DNA of 64,000 nt from Flavobacterium caeni (GTDB lineage: Bacteria > Bacteroidota > Bacteroidia > Flavobacteriales > Flavobacteriaceae). The notes beneath the pieces were generated by a model. The model ran no database searches, was not told the origin of the DNA, and saw nothing but the letters and a program-made list of their open reading frames with translations. Location: assembly GCF_900101895.1 (NCBI RefSeq), contig NZ_FMVF01000009.1, positions 124,001 to 188,000 on the forward strand, written 5' to 3'. Of the stretch, positions 44,497 through 53,961 are shown piece after piece (position 1 is the stretch's first letter; every line of letters starts with the position of its first letter). The position numbers were made by a program, and so were the translations under genes.

Positions 44497-45788
44497 TACT
44501 TCTTGGAATCTTTCGTGGCCACGGTAATTCTGTCGCCCGAATTGAGGTCTTTGGTTACGGTGGTATACGGGCCTGTGATGACAACATCTCCTTTTTTGAT
44601 GCCTTGCGTGACTTCGATGTTGGTGTCGTCCTGGATGCCCGTCTTGATCACGCGGATCTTGGCCTTGTTGCCCGATTTGACAAAAACACATTCATACTTT
44701 TTGTCGCTTTTGGGTTTGATTTTGTTTTCTTCGGAATCCGGGTCGTCTACCTCAAGCTTTTTGACCGCAGCCGTATCGGCCTTGACCACAACGGCACTGA
44801 TCGGCACACCAAGTACTTTTTCCTTGCGTTTGGTGATGACGTCTACCGTGGCCGTCATGCCCGGACGAAAAGGCGAATAGCTCGCAGGTTTGCCTTCGGT
44901 CAAATCGGTATACGATTCCTTAAGGATCCTAACCTTGACCTTAAAATTGGTGACCTGGTCGGCCGTAAGCGCCGTGCTCGCCGAATTCGAGATGCTCGTG
45001 ACAATACCCCTGAATTTCTTTTTGAGATAGGCATCGACCTCGACGCGTGCCGAATCGCCCACATTGATTTTGACGATGTCGTTCTCGTTGACATCGACCT
45101 CGACCTCCATGCTGTTCAGGTTGGCCACGCGCAAAAGTTCGGTTCCCGTCATTTGTTGCATCCCGAGTACGCGTTCGCCGAGTTCGACGTTGAGCATCGA
45201 AATCGTCCCGTCGGCAGGCGCGTAAATCGTCGTACGACCCAAATTGTCCTTGGCTTCGTTGACCGTAGCCGACGCGCTTTCTACATTGTAATACGCCGAT
45301 TGTTTGGCCGCCTTCGCGCCTTCGTACAACGATACGATCTTGTCCCACTCGGATCTTGAGATGATGCCTTTGTCGAACAGCGATTTGTTGCGGTCGTAAT
45401 TGGCCTTGGCCTCTTTGAAACTCGCGTCGGCCTGGCTCAAACTCGCCTTGGTACCCGACAATCCGGCCAGGGTGCGGTTGTAGCCCGAGGTATACAGATC
45501 GGGGTTGATGCGAACGAGCAAATCGCCTTTCTTGACGACCTGGCCCTCCTTAACAGGCAGTTCGATGATTTCGCCTGATACTTCCGAGGCGATCTTGACC
45601 TCGACCTCGGGTTGGATCTTGCCCGTAGCCGATACGGTCTCTACGATGGTAATCTCGTCAACTTGTGCGGTTTCGACCTCGATGCCTTTGTCTTTGTTGC
45701 CGATCACGCCGTTCTTGGCCAATACGACAAGGACCACGACCAACACCACGGCCGCACCGATTAACAGATAAGTTGACTTTTTAGACAT
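44496..45788 (-). CDS. Periplasmic adaptor of a MacA/HlyD-type exporter (second)
   Basis: A 430-residue membrane-fusion adaptor. An N-terminal helix (about 5-25, YLLIGAAVVLVVVLVVLAK) anchors it in the inner membrane. It has lipoyl halves (GEIIELPVKEGQVVKKGDLL and RTTIYAPADGTISMLNVELG), a helical hairpin between them and a barrel region (DSARVEVDAYLKKKFRGIV). It is downstream of the tolC-like gene and differs from the first adaptor in the same operon, so the exporter may use a mixed or alternative adaptor ring. Confidence 0.9.
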   Translation of the reverse strand: MSKKSTYLLIGAAVVLVVVLVVLAKNGVIGNKDKGIEVETAQVDEITIVETVSATGKIQPEVEVKIASEVSGEIIELPVKEGQVVKKGDLLVRINPDLYTSGYNRTLAGLSGTKASLSQADASFKEAKANYDRNKSLFDKGIISRSEWDKIVSLYEGAKAAKQSAYYNVESASATVNEAKDNLGRTTIYAPADGTISMLNVELGERVLGMQQMTGTELLRVANLNSMEVEVDVNENDIVKINVGDSARVEVDAYLKKKFRGIVTSISNSASTALTADQVTNFKVKVRILKESYTDLTEGKPASYSPFRPGMTATVDVITKRKEKVLGVPISAVVVKADTAAVKKLEVDDPDSEENKIKPKSDKKYECVFVKSGNKAKIRVIKTGIQDDTNIEVTQGIKKGDVVITGPYTTVTKDLNSGDRITVATKDSKK

Positions 45789-45793
45789 GACGC

Positions 45794-47161
45794 TTATTGT
45801 TGGATGATCGGAATCCCAAAATAGAATTCGACGATCTTGGTTCTAAAAATATAATCGTACTTGGTGCGCAGCACTTCGCTCTGTGCGTTGGCGTAAAGCG
45901 TTTGCGCCTGGTTGTAATCGAAGGCGTTCATCATACCCACGTCGTAACGCGCCTGCGCATACTCGAACGCATTCTTGCGCGCCTCGAGTGCCGTGTTCGC
46001 CGATTCATAGCTGTTGAACGCGCCGTTGGCATCGGTAAACGCGGTATACACGGTGCGTTCGAGATCAACCTGGCTTTGCTCGAGCGCAATCTTGGCACGT
46101 TCGGCATTGACCTTGCTGCGCGACACATTGTTTCGGGCGGCAAAACCGTTCAAAATAGGCACATTCAATTGCAAGCCAAAGTTGTGTCCTTTGTTGTCGT
46201 CGAACTGCGTGAAAAAAGGATCCGGGCTGCGCGTCCCAATCACCTGTCCGTTGATCACATACGGCACATCGGCATACGAAATACGCGAATTGAAACTGTA
46301 AAAACCTTGCAGCGTTGGCTGATAGGCCCCGCGTGCGATCTTGATGTCGCGGTTGGCGATGTCGAGATTGGTTTGCGCGAGCTTGACCTCTACCCTGTTC
46401 TCGAGTGCTTTTTTGTAAATCGATTCGGGCGTTTGGAACATGACCTCACTTTGCTTGGCATCGTAATTTTCGTCGGCGATGTCAAAATTCTGAAAATCGT
46501 CGAGTTGAAGCAATTGCGCCAGGCTCAAACGCGAAATGAGCAACGCATTTTCGGCCGCGACAAGTTTTTGCTTGCTGTCGGCCACCGTCGCCTTGATGTC
46601 GAGCAAGTCGCCGCGCGGCACCGAACCGGCATCGACGAGTTGCTGTGTACGGTTAAACTGTCGTTCGTTGGCGGCCAACAATTCTTTTTGCACCTTGATG
46701 TTCTCCTTGTTGAACAAAATCTGCAGGAACGCATTGGCCACATTGAGCGACACATCGTCCTTCATTTTACTGAGCTGGTATTGCGCCGCGACCTCGGCCA
46801 ACGCCGAACGGCGGTAACGGTTTTGGTTTTGCAAGCCTTTGTAGATGTCTACATTGGCGCCCACGCCCATAGAAGTAAACTGCGTCGTCTGGTTTTCAAG
46901 CAAACCGGTGGTGATGTTCTGGTTCAAACCGATGTTCCACGAATGTGATGCATTGGCGTTGATGCTCGGTATAAAATTGCCGCGCGCATCTTTTTTGTCG
47001 ATGGCAGCAAGTTCACCATCGAGCGCCGTGTTGCGGATCGAAATGTTGTGTTCGAGCGCATAGTTGACACATTCGGCTATCGTCCATTTCTTGGCTTGGG
47101 CCTGGCCGATCGTCGCCCAACATGTGAACAATATTAAAAAGAAAAGATTTGATTTTTTCAT
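45794..47161 (-). CDS. TolC-family outer-membrane efflux protein
   Basis: A 455-residue TolC-like protein with signal peptide MKKSNLFFLILFTCWATIGQ. The two internal repeats expected of TolC are seen (TIAECVNYALEHNISIRNTA at the start and helical coiled coils with QAKKKAL-type seams). It forms the outer channel for the exporter encoded by the neighbouring genes. The ATG at 47161 is chosen since it begins the signal peptide. It lies between the two adaptor genes. Confidence 0.93.
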   Translation of the reverse strand: MKKSNLFFLILFTCWATIGQAQAKKWTIAECVNYALEHNISIRNTALDGELAAIDKKDARGNFIPSINANASHSWNIGLNQNITTGLLENQTTQFTSMGVGANVDIYKGLQNQNRYRRSALAEVAAQYQLSKMKDDVSLNVANAFLQILFNKENIKVQKELLAANERQFNRTQQLVDAGSVPRGDLLDIKATVADSKQKLVAAENALLISRLSLAQLLQLDDFQNFDIADENYDAKQSEVMFQTPESIYKKALENRVEVKLAQTNLDIANRDIKIARGAYQPTLQGFYSFNSRISYADVPYVINGQVIGTRSPDPFFTQFDDNKGHNFGLQLNVPILNGFAARNNVSRSKVNAERAKIALEQSQVDLERTVYTAFTDANGAFNSYESANTALEARKNAFEYAQARYDVGMMNAFDYNQAQTLYANAQSEVLRTKYDYIFRTKIVEFYFGIPIIQQ

Positions 47162-47220
47162 GATTGATGATGGCGCCACGCGACGCACAAATTTAGCGAA
47201 TTTCTAAAAACTAAGACCAA

Positions 47221-48342
47221 TTATTGTTGCTTTTGCGCTTCTTCCCCCGTGGTGCCTTGGTTCCACACCTTGATTTTGTCGGACGCAGATATGCCGCTTT
47301 TAACCTGCACATAGAGCCCATCCGACACGCCCAGCTCGACGTCTTTGCGCTCAAATTTTTGGTCGCCTTTGTCGATTTCGATAAACGGTTTTTGCGTTTT
47401 GGGATCGAATTGCACAAGCGCCTCCTTGATGGCCAGCACGTTCTCGGCCTTGTCCAAAATAATCGACGCGTTGGCGCTGAGCCCCGCGCGGATGAACGTA
47501 TCGTCACGGTCGGTGAGTTTGGCCTTGATCTCGAACTGGATCGCGCCGTTCTCGGTTTTGCCCTTGGGCGCGATGTCGGTGAGTACAGCATTGAAGATTT
47601 TGTTCTCGATGGCACCCACAGTGATTTCGATGGGCAGGTTGACTTTGATTTTGCCCACTTCGGATTCATCGACCTTGCCGACAAAAATCATACGGCCCAC
47701 ATCGGCCACGCTCGCAATGGTAGTCCCTTCGTTAAAATTGTTGCTCTCGATGACCTGGTTGCCCACCTTGACCGGCACATCGAGCACCATGCCGTTGACG
47801 GTCGATCGGATAATGGTATTGGCGTAGCTCCCCAACCCCGCCGAAGTTCCGGTCTTGATGATGTCGAGTCCTTGACGCGCGGCGTTGTAATTTTGTTTGG
47901 CTTGCGAAAACGCCACTTCGGCAGCCTGGAACTCGTTGGCCGAAATCACGCCTTTGTCGAACAGCGATTTCTGGCGGTTGTACAATTTTTGTTGGTTGTC
48001 GAGCTCGATCTTGGCCGATTGCACCTGGTTTTGCGAGCTGCTCAAATTCGACACATTGGCCACCACGCGGATCTTGGCGATCATGTCGCCAGCCTTGATG
48101 CTTTCGCCAGCCTTGATGTACACGGCTTCGATGATACCCGAAATATTGGGTTTGATGAGCACCTCTTCGTCGGGGACAATGTTGCCCGTGGCGATCGTAT
48201 TCTTGACAATCGTCTTGGTCTCGGGTTTCTCGGACTGAAAAACCACCGGCGCTTCCTGGTTCTTGGCGTACAAATAGTACAGCGCGCCAAAAAACACGAT
48301 GGCGATAAAGATCAAAACGGTAATGGTAACTCCTTTTTTCAT
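47221..48342 (-). CDS. Periplasmic adaptor of a MacA/HlyD-type exporter (first)
   Basis: A 373-residue membrane-fusion protein with one N-terminal helix (TITVLIFIAIVFFGALYYLY), lipoyl half-motifs (GIIEAVYIKAGESIKAGDMI and IIRSTVNGMVLDVPVKVGN), a hairpin, and a beta-barrel region (VGKVDESEVGKIKVNLPIEI). It follows the second permease by 21 bases and is the likely main adaptor. About 60 bases separate it from the TolC gene. Confidence 0.92.
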   Translation of the reverse strand: MKKGVTITVLIFIAIVFFGALYYLYAKNQEAPVVFQSEKPETKTIVKNTIATGNIVPDEEVLIKPNISGIIEAVYIKAGESIKAGDMIAKIRVVANVSNLSSSQNQVQSAKIELDNQQKLYNRQKSLFDKGVISANEFQAAEVAFSQAKQNYNAARQGLDIIKTGTSAGLGSYANTIIRSTVNGMVLDVPVKVGNQVIESNNFNEGTTIASVADVGRMIFVGKVDESEVGKIKVNLPIEITVGAIENKIFNAVLTDIAPKGKTENGAIQFEIKAKLTDRDDTFIRAGLSANASIILDKAENVLAIKEALVQFDPKTQKPFIEIDKGDQKFERKDVELGVSDGLYVQVKSGISASDKIKVWNQGTTGEEAQKQQ

Positions 48343-48363
48343 TGTATGAAGATTGGTTGATGA

Positions 48364-49629
48364 TTATTCAGTTCGTAAGGCATCGACGGGTTTGACATTG
48401 ATGGCGGTTTGCGCGGGGATAAATCCGGCGAGCAATCCGGAGCCGATCAGGATCAGCAGCGCGATGAACACCACGGTCATGTCTACGCTTGGGTTGGCGA
48501 ACATCATGTCCTCGGAGGGCATCGACGACAAAATCGAATTGGCGATGGCCAACACGCCCGTTGCCGCGGCAATACCCAACATACCCGCCAAAATGGTCAG
48601 TACGATCGACTCGGTCAAAATCTGGCCACGAATGGCCGATGGCGTAGCACCCAATGCGCGGCGCACGCCAATTTCCTTGGTGCGTTCCTTGACCACAATA
48701 AGCATGATGTTCGAAATGCCGATGATGCCCGAAAGCAACACCAACGTCCCTACAAAGTACGCAATAAATCGCAAAATCATGAACAGCCCCTGCACTTTAC
48801 TGTACTCCTGGAACAAATCGAAATGCCCGATGGCGCGTTCATCTTCGGGATGGATCGAATGACGCGACTTGAGGAAATCAAAAATGCCCTGCTTGAGTTC
48901 GGTGATCGAAGCGCCGTCCTTGGCCGTGATGGCCATCCACCCGACGACATCGCCGTAATTGAACGCCTGCTGAAAGGTCGTAAACGGCATGAAGATGTTC
49001 TTTTGCGCCGCCTCGGCCCCACCGTTGTTGGTGTTGTTCGAATGGTAGACACCAACAACCATGAAGTTGACGCCGTTGATCTTGATGTAGCTGCCCATCG
49101 GCTCCTCGCCTTTCTCATACATTTCGTCGATGACGCCCTGTCCGACAACGGCCACTTTGCGCTTGTTCAGGATGTCCTGCTGGTTGATGAACCGCCCTTG
49201 CTTGATGATCATCGACTCCTGTTTGATGAGTTCGGGGTAATCGCCATAAATCGTGAAAGCGCCCGTCTTGTCACCGCGGATCACATTGTTCGTGCCTTGA
49301 TAACCGCCCAGTTGGTTGCGCGGCGAGACGTATTCGAGATCGGGAAATTGGGCCTTGAGCGCGGGCACATCGGCGTTCTTGAAATTATAGCCGCGCGTTT
49401 GTGGCAGCCCTTTGTAGGCCTTGGAGGTATTTTGTGCCCACATGAACATGGTGTTGGTCGCCATGCCGTCGAAGCCTTTTTTGATGCCGTTCTCGAGACC
49501 CTTGCCCGCGGCGAGCAAAATCACCAGGATAAAAATTCCCCAGAACACGCCGAATGCCGTCAGCAACGTGCGGAAAGGGTTGGCCATGAGCGCCTCGAGT
49601 ATTTCGTTCCATTTTTCGCGGTCAAACAT
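48364..49629 (-). CDS. MacB-type ABC transporter permease (second)
   Basis: A 421-residue permease of the MacB/FtsX type: one helix near the N-terminus (about 20-40, TLLTAFGVFWGIFILVILLA), a large periplasmic MacB domain (about 45-270), and three helices in the C-terminal FtsX domain (IGISNIMLIVVKERTKEIGV followed by RRALGATPSAIRGQILTES). It has no ATPase domain of its own and relies on the ATPase encoded upstream. It follows the first permease with a single-base gap. Confidence 0.92.
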   Translation of the reverse strand: MFDREKWNEILEALMANPFRTLLTAFGVFWGIFILVILLAAGKGLENGIKKGFDGMATNTMFMWAQNTSKAYKGLPQTRGYNFKNADVPALKAQFPDLEYVSPRNQLGGYQGTNNVIRGDKTGAFTIYGDYPELIKQESMIIKQGRFINQQDILNKRKVAVVGQGVIDEMYEKGEEPMGSYIKINGVNFMVVGVYHSNNTNNGGAEAAQKNIFMPFTTFQQAFNYGDVVGWMAITAKDGASITELKQGIFDFLKSRHSIHPEDERAIGHFDLFQEYSKVQGLFMILRFIAYFVGTLVLLSGIIGISNIMLIVVKERTKEIGVRRALGATPSAIRGQILTESIVLTILAGMLGIAAATGVLAIANSILSSMPSEDMMFANPSVDMTVVFIALLILIGSGLLAGFIPAQTAINVKPVDALRTE

Positions 49630-49630
49630 A

Positions 49631-50875
49631 CTATTCGTCTCTAAGTGCTACAATGGGTTTGATTTGCGCCGCGCGATAAGCCGGGAAAAATCCGGCGAGC
49701 GCACCGGCGAACACGAGCAAGAACAGCGTCGTGAGCGCCACGTTGAAATCGACCGACGGATTGACAAAAAATTCGCTCTTGACCTGCGGCCCGACCACTT
49801 CCAACAGCGCCAGGCTCATCAGCAAACCTACAAAACCCGCAATCGTGGTGATGAAAATCGATTCGTGCAAAATCATCGCAATGATCGACCACGGCGACGC
49901 GCCCAATGCCTTGCGGATTCCTATTTCCTTGGTGCGTTCCTTGACGATGATGAGCATGATGTTCGAAACGCCCACCACACCGGCGATGATCGTACAAATC
50001 CCGACCCACCAAAAAAACAGACTGATGTACAGGTTCACGTCGTAAAAGCGTTTGGCGTTCTCGACCGAATTGTACATCCCGATACCACCTTCGTCGTCTG
50101 GCGCGACAGTGTTTTTGTTTTTGAGCAATTGTTTGAGTCCGGTTTCGAACGTTTTGGATTCGGCCAGCGCCGCGTCGAAATTGTCGGCCTTTTTCATGAC
50201 GAAGAACATGTTGCTGATCTTGTCGCCCACGCCATAGGCTTTCTGGACCGTCGTCAGCGGCATGTACACACGGGTTTCTTCGCGTTCGCCTGCCGGATCG
50301 ATAAAAACGCCCACCACTTTAAAAGCGATGCCATTCACCTGGATCTGTTTGCCTATGGGCGATTCTTCCTTGAACAAGTCTTGCTTGAGTTTGAGACCGA
50401 TGGCGCACACCTTCTCGGCATGGGCCATGTCGTTGGCGTTGATGAAACGTCCTTCGGACATGGTCGCGTTTTCGATGAATTGGTATTCGGGGTACACGCC
50501 GCGGTATTGGTAATTGCCCGATTCCTTTCCGTAGGTCACCAAGCCGCTCCAGTTGTTGAAACTCGAGCCTTTGTACTGCAGCATTTGATCGTATTTTTGT
50601 ACCGACACGGCATAGTCGGAATTCCTAAATTGGATTTGACGCCCCGGGTTGAGCCCTTTGTATTCTTTGGTGGTCGTGCTCGTCCATACTTCGACGATAC
50701 CCGCCGCATCGCGTTCGAATTGCTTTTCGACGCCGTTTTGCAGCCCCTTGCCCACGCCAAGCAGGATCACGAGGATGAAAATCCCAGATGCGACCGACAC
50801 GCCCGTCAAAAAAGTGCGGAGCTTGTTTTTTGAGATCGCCTCAAAGATTTCGTGCCAACGCTCGAGGTTAAACAT
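49631..50875 (-). CDS. MacB-type ABC transporter permease (first)
   Basis: A 414-residue paralogue of the second permease with the same topology: N-terminal helix (FLTGVSVASGIFILVILLGV), MacB periplasmic domain, and the FtsX C-terminal helices with GVSNIMLIIVKERTKEIGIR and KALGASPWSIIAMILHES. Its start overlaps the end of the ATPase gene by eight bases. The two permeases probably form a heterodimer. Confidence 0.92.
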   Translation of the reverse strand: MFNLERWHEIFEAISKNKLRTFLTGVSVASGIFILVILLGVGKGLQNGVEKQFERDAAGIVEVWTSTTTKEYKGLNPGRQIQFRNSDYAVSVQKYDQMLQYKGSSFNNWSGLVTYGKESGNYQYRGVYPEYQFIENATMSEGRFINANDMAHAEKVCAIGLKLKQDLFKEESPIGKQIQVNGIAFKVVGVFIDPAGEREETRVYMPLTTVQKAYGVGDKISNMFFVMKKADNFDAALAESKTFETGLKQLLKNKNTVAPDDEGGIGMYNSVENAKRFYDVNLYISLFFWWVGICTIIAGVVGVSNIMLIIVKERTKEIGIRKALGASPWSIIAMILHESIFITTIAGFVGLLMSLALLEVVGPQVKSEFFVNPSVDFNVALTTLFLLVFAGALAGFFPAYRAAQIKPIVALRDE

Positions 50876-51569
50876 AAGCCGTCGCCCTTACCTGTTCTAC
50901 TTTTTTGTCGTCGATGATCAGGCCGTCCTTGAGCACGACGTTGCGTTTGCACATGGCGGCGATGTCGGGTTCGTGCGTGACGATGAGCACCGTTTTGCCC
51001 TCGTCGTTGATGCCTTGGATGAGCTCCATGACTTCGTAAGAGGTTTTGGTATCGAGCGCGCCCGTAGGTTCGTCGGCCAACAATACTTTGGGGTTCGACG
51101 CCAGCGCGCGCGCAATGGCCACGCGTTGTTTTTGCCCGCCCGAAAGTTCGTTGGGCAAATGGTGCGCATGGGTTGCAAGGCCTACTTTTTCGAGGTAGTG
51201 CATCGCGGTTTCGTACCGTTGCTTGCGCCCGACGCCTTGGTAGTAGAGCGGCATGGCCACGTTGTCGAGTGCATTTTTGTAGTTGATCAAATTGAACGAC
51301 TGGAACACAAATCCGAGGAATTGGTTGCGGTAGCGCGAAGCGATCGTTTCATTGAGGTTTTTGATGGGCACGCCGTCGAGGATGTAGCTTCCCGAATCGG
51401 CTTCGTCCAAAATACCGAGTATGTTGAGCAGCGTAGATTTACCCGATCCCGAAGAGCCCATAATTGCCACCAATTCGCCAGCCTCGATGTTAAAATTAAC
51501 GCCTTTCAGCACGTGCAACGACGCGCTTCCCATTTGGTAGGATTTGTGCAAATCGGTAATTTTAATCAT
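50868..51569 (-). CDS. MacB/LolD-type ABC transporter ATPase
   Basis: A 233-residue ATPase with Walker [11 protein letters not shown] near residue 37, Q-loop region, signature [15 protein letters not shown] and Walker [13 protein letters not shown] followed by the His switch (VTHEPDIA). It is the first gene of an operon of seven and powers the two permeases. Closest groups are MacB N-terminal domains and LolD. Cargo cannot be told from sequence; MacB-type systems move peptides, lipoproteins, haem or drugs. Confidence 0.94.
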   Translation of the reverse strand: MIKITDLHKSYQMGSASLHVLKGVNFNIEAGELVAIMGSSGSGKSTLLNILGILDEADSGSYILDGVPIKNLNETIASRYRNQFLGFVFQSFNLINYKNALDNVAMPLYYQGVGRKQRYETAMHYLEKVGLATHAHHLPNELSGGQKQRVAIARALASNPKVLLADEPTGALDTKTSYEVMELIQGINDEGKTVLIVTHEPDIAAMCKRNVVLKDGLIIDDKKVEQVRATAYV

Positions 51570-51727
51570 GGGGTGTAGGAATTTGTCAACAATATTAGGT
51601 AATCTGCTCCCAAAATGTGATAAGAAAACGTTAATGTCTTGCGTTAAGGCGATAGGACGGACACCGCATCGATTTGTTACACCTGTGCACCCGAGTTTTG
51701 TTTAATTTTACAGCCAAATTCCATCCG

Positions 51728-53116
51728 ATGAAGAAAATCGCCGCCTTTGTTTTTGCCTCACTGTTTGCTGTGGGATGTGGTTCGCCGCAAAAAATAGAAG
51801 CGCTCAAACCCGAACCCGACCAGGCCGAGCCGTTGCTGTACGACAACGCCGTTTCGTTCATCGACATTCCGGTAGTCGTCAAAATCAAGGACATCGAAAA
51901 CCAGACGAACAAAACTCTTACCGGACTGATTTACGAAGACAACAACATCGAAGACGACGATTATCAGGTCAAGATCTGGAAACTCGCGCCGATTACGCTG
52001 GCCAACGAAAAAGGCAAGATCAAAACGGTATTGCCGCTCAAGGCGCACGTCAAGTATCGGATTGGGACCAAACGGCTCGGCATCGATTTGTTTGACACCA
52101 AGGAATTCAATTTCAACGGCAACGTTTCGCTGGTAAGCGATGTGGCGCTCACGAACTGGAAAGTCAAGACGCATACCGAATTCAAATCGATCCAGTGGAA
52201 CGAAAGCCCCACGATGAACGTCATGGGCAAGGCCGTTCCCATCACCTACATCATCAATCCTGCACTGCAACTGTTCAAATCGAAAATCGAGAAAAGCATC
52301 GACGAAGCCATTGCCCAATCGATGGACTTCAAGCCCAGCGTACTCGACGCACTCGACAAGATTTGTACGCCGTTCCAGATGAACCAAGCCTACGACACGT
52401 GGTTGCGCATCAACCCCAGCGAATTGTACACCACCGAAGCCAAATTACAGCAAGACAAAATCATGTTCGAGATGGGGCTCAAATGCACCATTGAAACGCT
52501 CGTGGGGCAAAAACCGACCGATCAGTTCGACCGTTCGAAAATCGTTCTCAAGCCCGTGGCCAAGATGCCCGATCACATCACGGCCAACATCGTCGCGGTA
52601 TCGACCTATGCCGATGCCTCGAAAATCCTGACCAAGAATTTCATGGGACAGGAATTTGGTTCGGGCAGTAAAAAAGTAAAGGTACAAGGCGTAGAACTTT
52701 GGCAAAAAAACGGCAAGATGATCATCGCTTTGGATCTTTTGGGCAGTTTGAACGGGCGCATCTATCTCTCGGGCGTTCCGCAGTACAACGACCAAACCAA
52801 GGAAATTTATTTTGACCAACTCGACTATGTACTCGACACCAAGGGACGGCTCACGCGTACGGCCAACTGGCTGTTGCAGGGGTATGTACTGCGCAAAATG
52901 CAGGAAACCTGTCGGTATTCGATACAGCCCAACCTCGACGAGGGTAAGGCCAACCTGTTGCAATACATGAAAAACTATTCACCCATGCCGGGCGTGTTCG
53001 TCAACGGCCAAGTGGGTGACATCCAATTCCAAAAAATACAGCTGACCAACAAGGCCATCATTGCTTTCGTAAAAATAACGGGAGAAGTAAGTGTCGTGGT
53101 CGACGGGCTCAAATAG
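51728..53116 (+). CDS. DUF4403 lipoprotein
   Basis: A 462-residue exported protein of the DUF4403 family. The N-terminus is a lipoprotein signal with the lipobox (FASLFAVGC, Cys17). The remainder is beta-strand-rich, with a possible TULIP-like lipid-binding fold as I recall for this family. The ATG at 51728 starts the signal peptide; an upstream in-frame start at 51674 would precede it. Its end overlaps the end of the convergent small CxxC gene by eight bases, and no terminator lies between. Confidence 0.87.
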   Translation: MKKIAAFVFASLFAVGCGSPQKIEALKPEPDQAEPLLYDNAVSFIDIPVVVKIKDIENQTNKTLTGLIYEDNNIEDDDYQVKIWKLAPITLANEKGKIKTVLPLKAHVKYRIGTKRLGIDLFDTKEFNFNGNVSLVSDVALTNWKVKTHTEFKSIQWNESPTMNVMGKAVPITYIINPALQLFKSKIEKSIDEAIAQSMDFKPSVLDALDKICTPFQMNQAYDTWLRINPSELYTTEAKLQQDKIMFEMGLKCTIETLVGQKPTDQFDRSKIVLKPVAKMPDHITANIVAVSTYADASKILTKNFMGQEFGSGSKKVKVQGVELWQKNGKMIIALDLLGSLNGRIYLSGVPQYNDQTKEIYFDQLDYVLDTKGRLTRTANWLLQGYVLRKMQETCRYSIQPNLDEGKANLLQYMKNYSPMPGVFVNGQVGDIQFQKIQLTNKAIIAFVKITGEVSVVVDGLK

Positions 53117-53375
53117 CCTTCTTTTGGCGCAACTTGTATACCCCGTAGGCCACCGCGCCCACAATCAGGTACGGAATGATCATCAGGTACACGATACCAT
53201 CGTTGACCGCTTCGGCCTTGGCAACATCGCCCTCAGACTCGATGGCCGCACGGCACATCGCACACTGGGCATGGGTCACGCCTGAGTACAACAATACGAC
53301 CAGCACAAGGAAAATTTTTCCCAGTTGGGCAGCGCCTTTGGACTTTTGACTTTCGACTTTTAACTTACTGGGCAT
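53109..53375 (-). CDS. Small membrane protein with a periplasmic CxxC
   Basis: An 88-residue protein. The first 14 residues (MPSKLKVESQKSKG) are encoded by an AGTCGAA-type intergenic repeat. A hydrophobic segment (KIFLVLVVLLYSGVTHA) acts as signal peptide or anchor, straight after it comes QCAMCRAA with a CxxC, then a second membrane segment (VYLMIIPYLIVGAVAYGVY) and a basic tail. It is last in the oxidase-biogenesis operon, which suggests a thiol or copper role; this is inference. The start codon overlaps the stop region of the DUF420 gene. Confidence 0.72.
   Translation of the reverse strand: MPSKLKVESQKSKGAAQLGKIFLVLVVLLYSGVTHAQCAMCRAAIESEGDVAKAEAVNDGIVYLMIIPYLIVGAVAYGVYKLRQKKAI
53341..53365. 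repeat. AGTCGAAAGTC-type repeat within the small CxxC gene
   Basis: GACTTTTGACTTTCGACTTT and the following TAACT are three units of about 7-8 bases. They occupy codons 4-12 of the small protein on the minus strand, right after the DUF420 stop. Confidence 0.75.
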
Positions 53376-53961
53376 AATACGGCGAAATCATTAAATACAC
53401 CACCACGCCCGTCACGGCCACATACAGCCAAATCGGGAAGGTGATGCGTGCAATCTTGCGGTGACGGTCGAAACGCTCGGCCAGCGCGCGTACATAGGTA
53501 ATGAGCACCAGCGGGATAATGACGATGGACAGCAAAATATGCGTAAGCAGGATAAACAAATACACAAAACGCGTGGCCCCGACGGCATCGGTTTCGGCTG
53601 CGCTGCGCACCCCGTCGTGGTCGAGGTCGCCAAACACGGTCGAATCGGCGGTCATGTGGTAGGCCACGTACATCACCAAAAACAACACCGACAAACAAAT
53701 GGCCATCGTCATCAGGCGTTCGTGTAACTTTTGGTTGCCGTTCTTGATCGCGCGCACGGCCAAAACCAGCACCAGCGCCGTAATGCCGTTGATGGTGGCA
53801 TAAATGGGCGGCAGGAAAGAAAACGGTTCAACCTCGTAGCCAAAGTCCTTGAGTTTGACGCTGAACAGCACGGCCACGACCACCGGGATCAACACCGATA
53901 CGACGATGATGAACTTGCTGAATTTTTGTTCGAGATTTTGGTTCGGATTAATGCTTTCCAT
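53365..53961 (-). CDS. DUF420 membrane protein, oxidase assembly
   Basis: A 198-residue protein with about five membrane helices (for example FIIVVSVLIPVVVAVLFSVK and FVYLFILLTHILLSIVIIPL). The histidine-bearing pattern NGNQKLHERLMTMA and MYVAYHM is typical of DUF420, related to CtaM-type proteins needed for cytochrome oxidase maturation. The ATG at 53961 overlaps the Sco TAA by one base. A longer upstream frame gives no family similarity. Confidence 0.88.
   Translation of the reverse strand: MESINPNQNLEQKFSKFIIVVSVLIPVVVAVLFSVKLKDFGYEVEPFSFLPPIYATINGITALVLVLAVRAIKNGNQKLHERLMTMAICLSVLFLVMYVAYHMTADSTVFGDLDHDGVRSAAETDAVGATRFVYLFILLTHILLSIVIIPLVLITYVRALAERFDRHRKIARITFPIWLYVAVTGVVVYLMISPYYAQ

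Noticed and set aside
44497..44691. An N-terminal extension of tsaB by 65 residues
   Set aside because: The added residues are the antisense-like frame of the adaptor gene and unlike any TsaB. The ATG at 44496 fits the family.
49421..50833. A 470-codon open frame opposite the exporter permeases
   Set aside because: It crosses the junction of two clear permease genes in antisense and has no family features.
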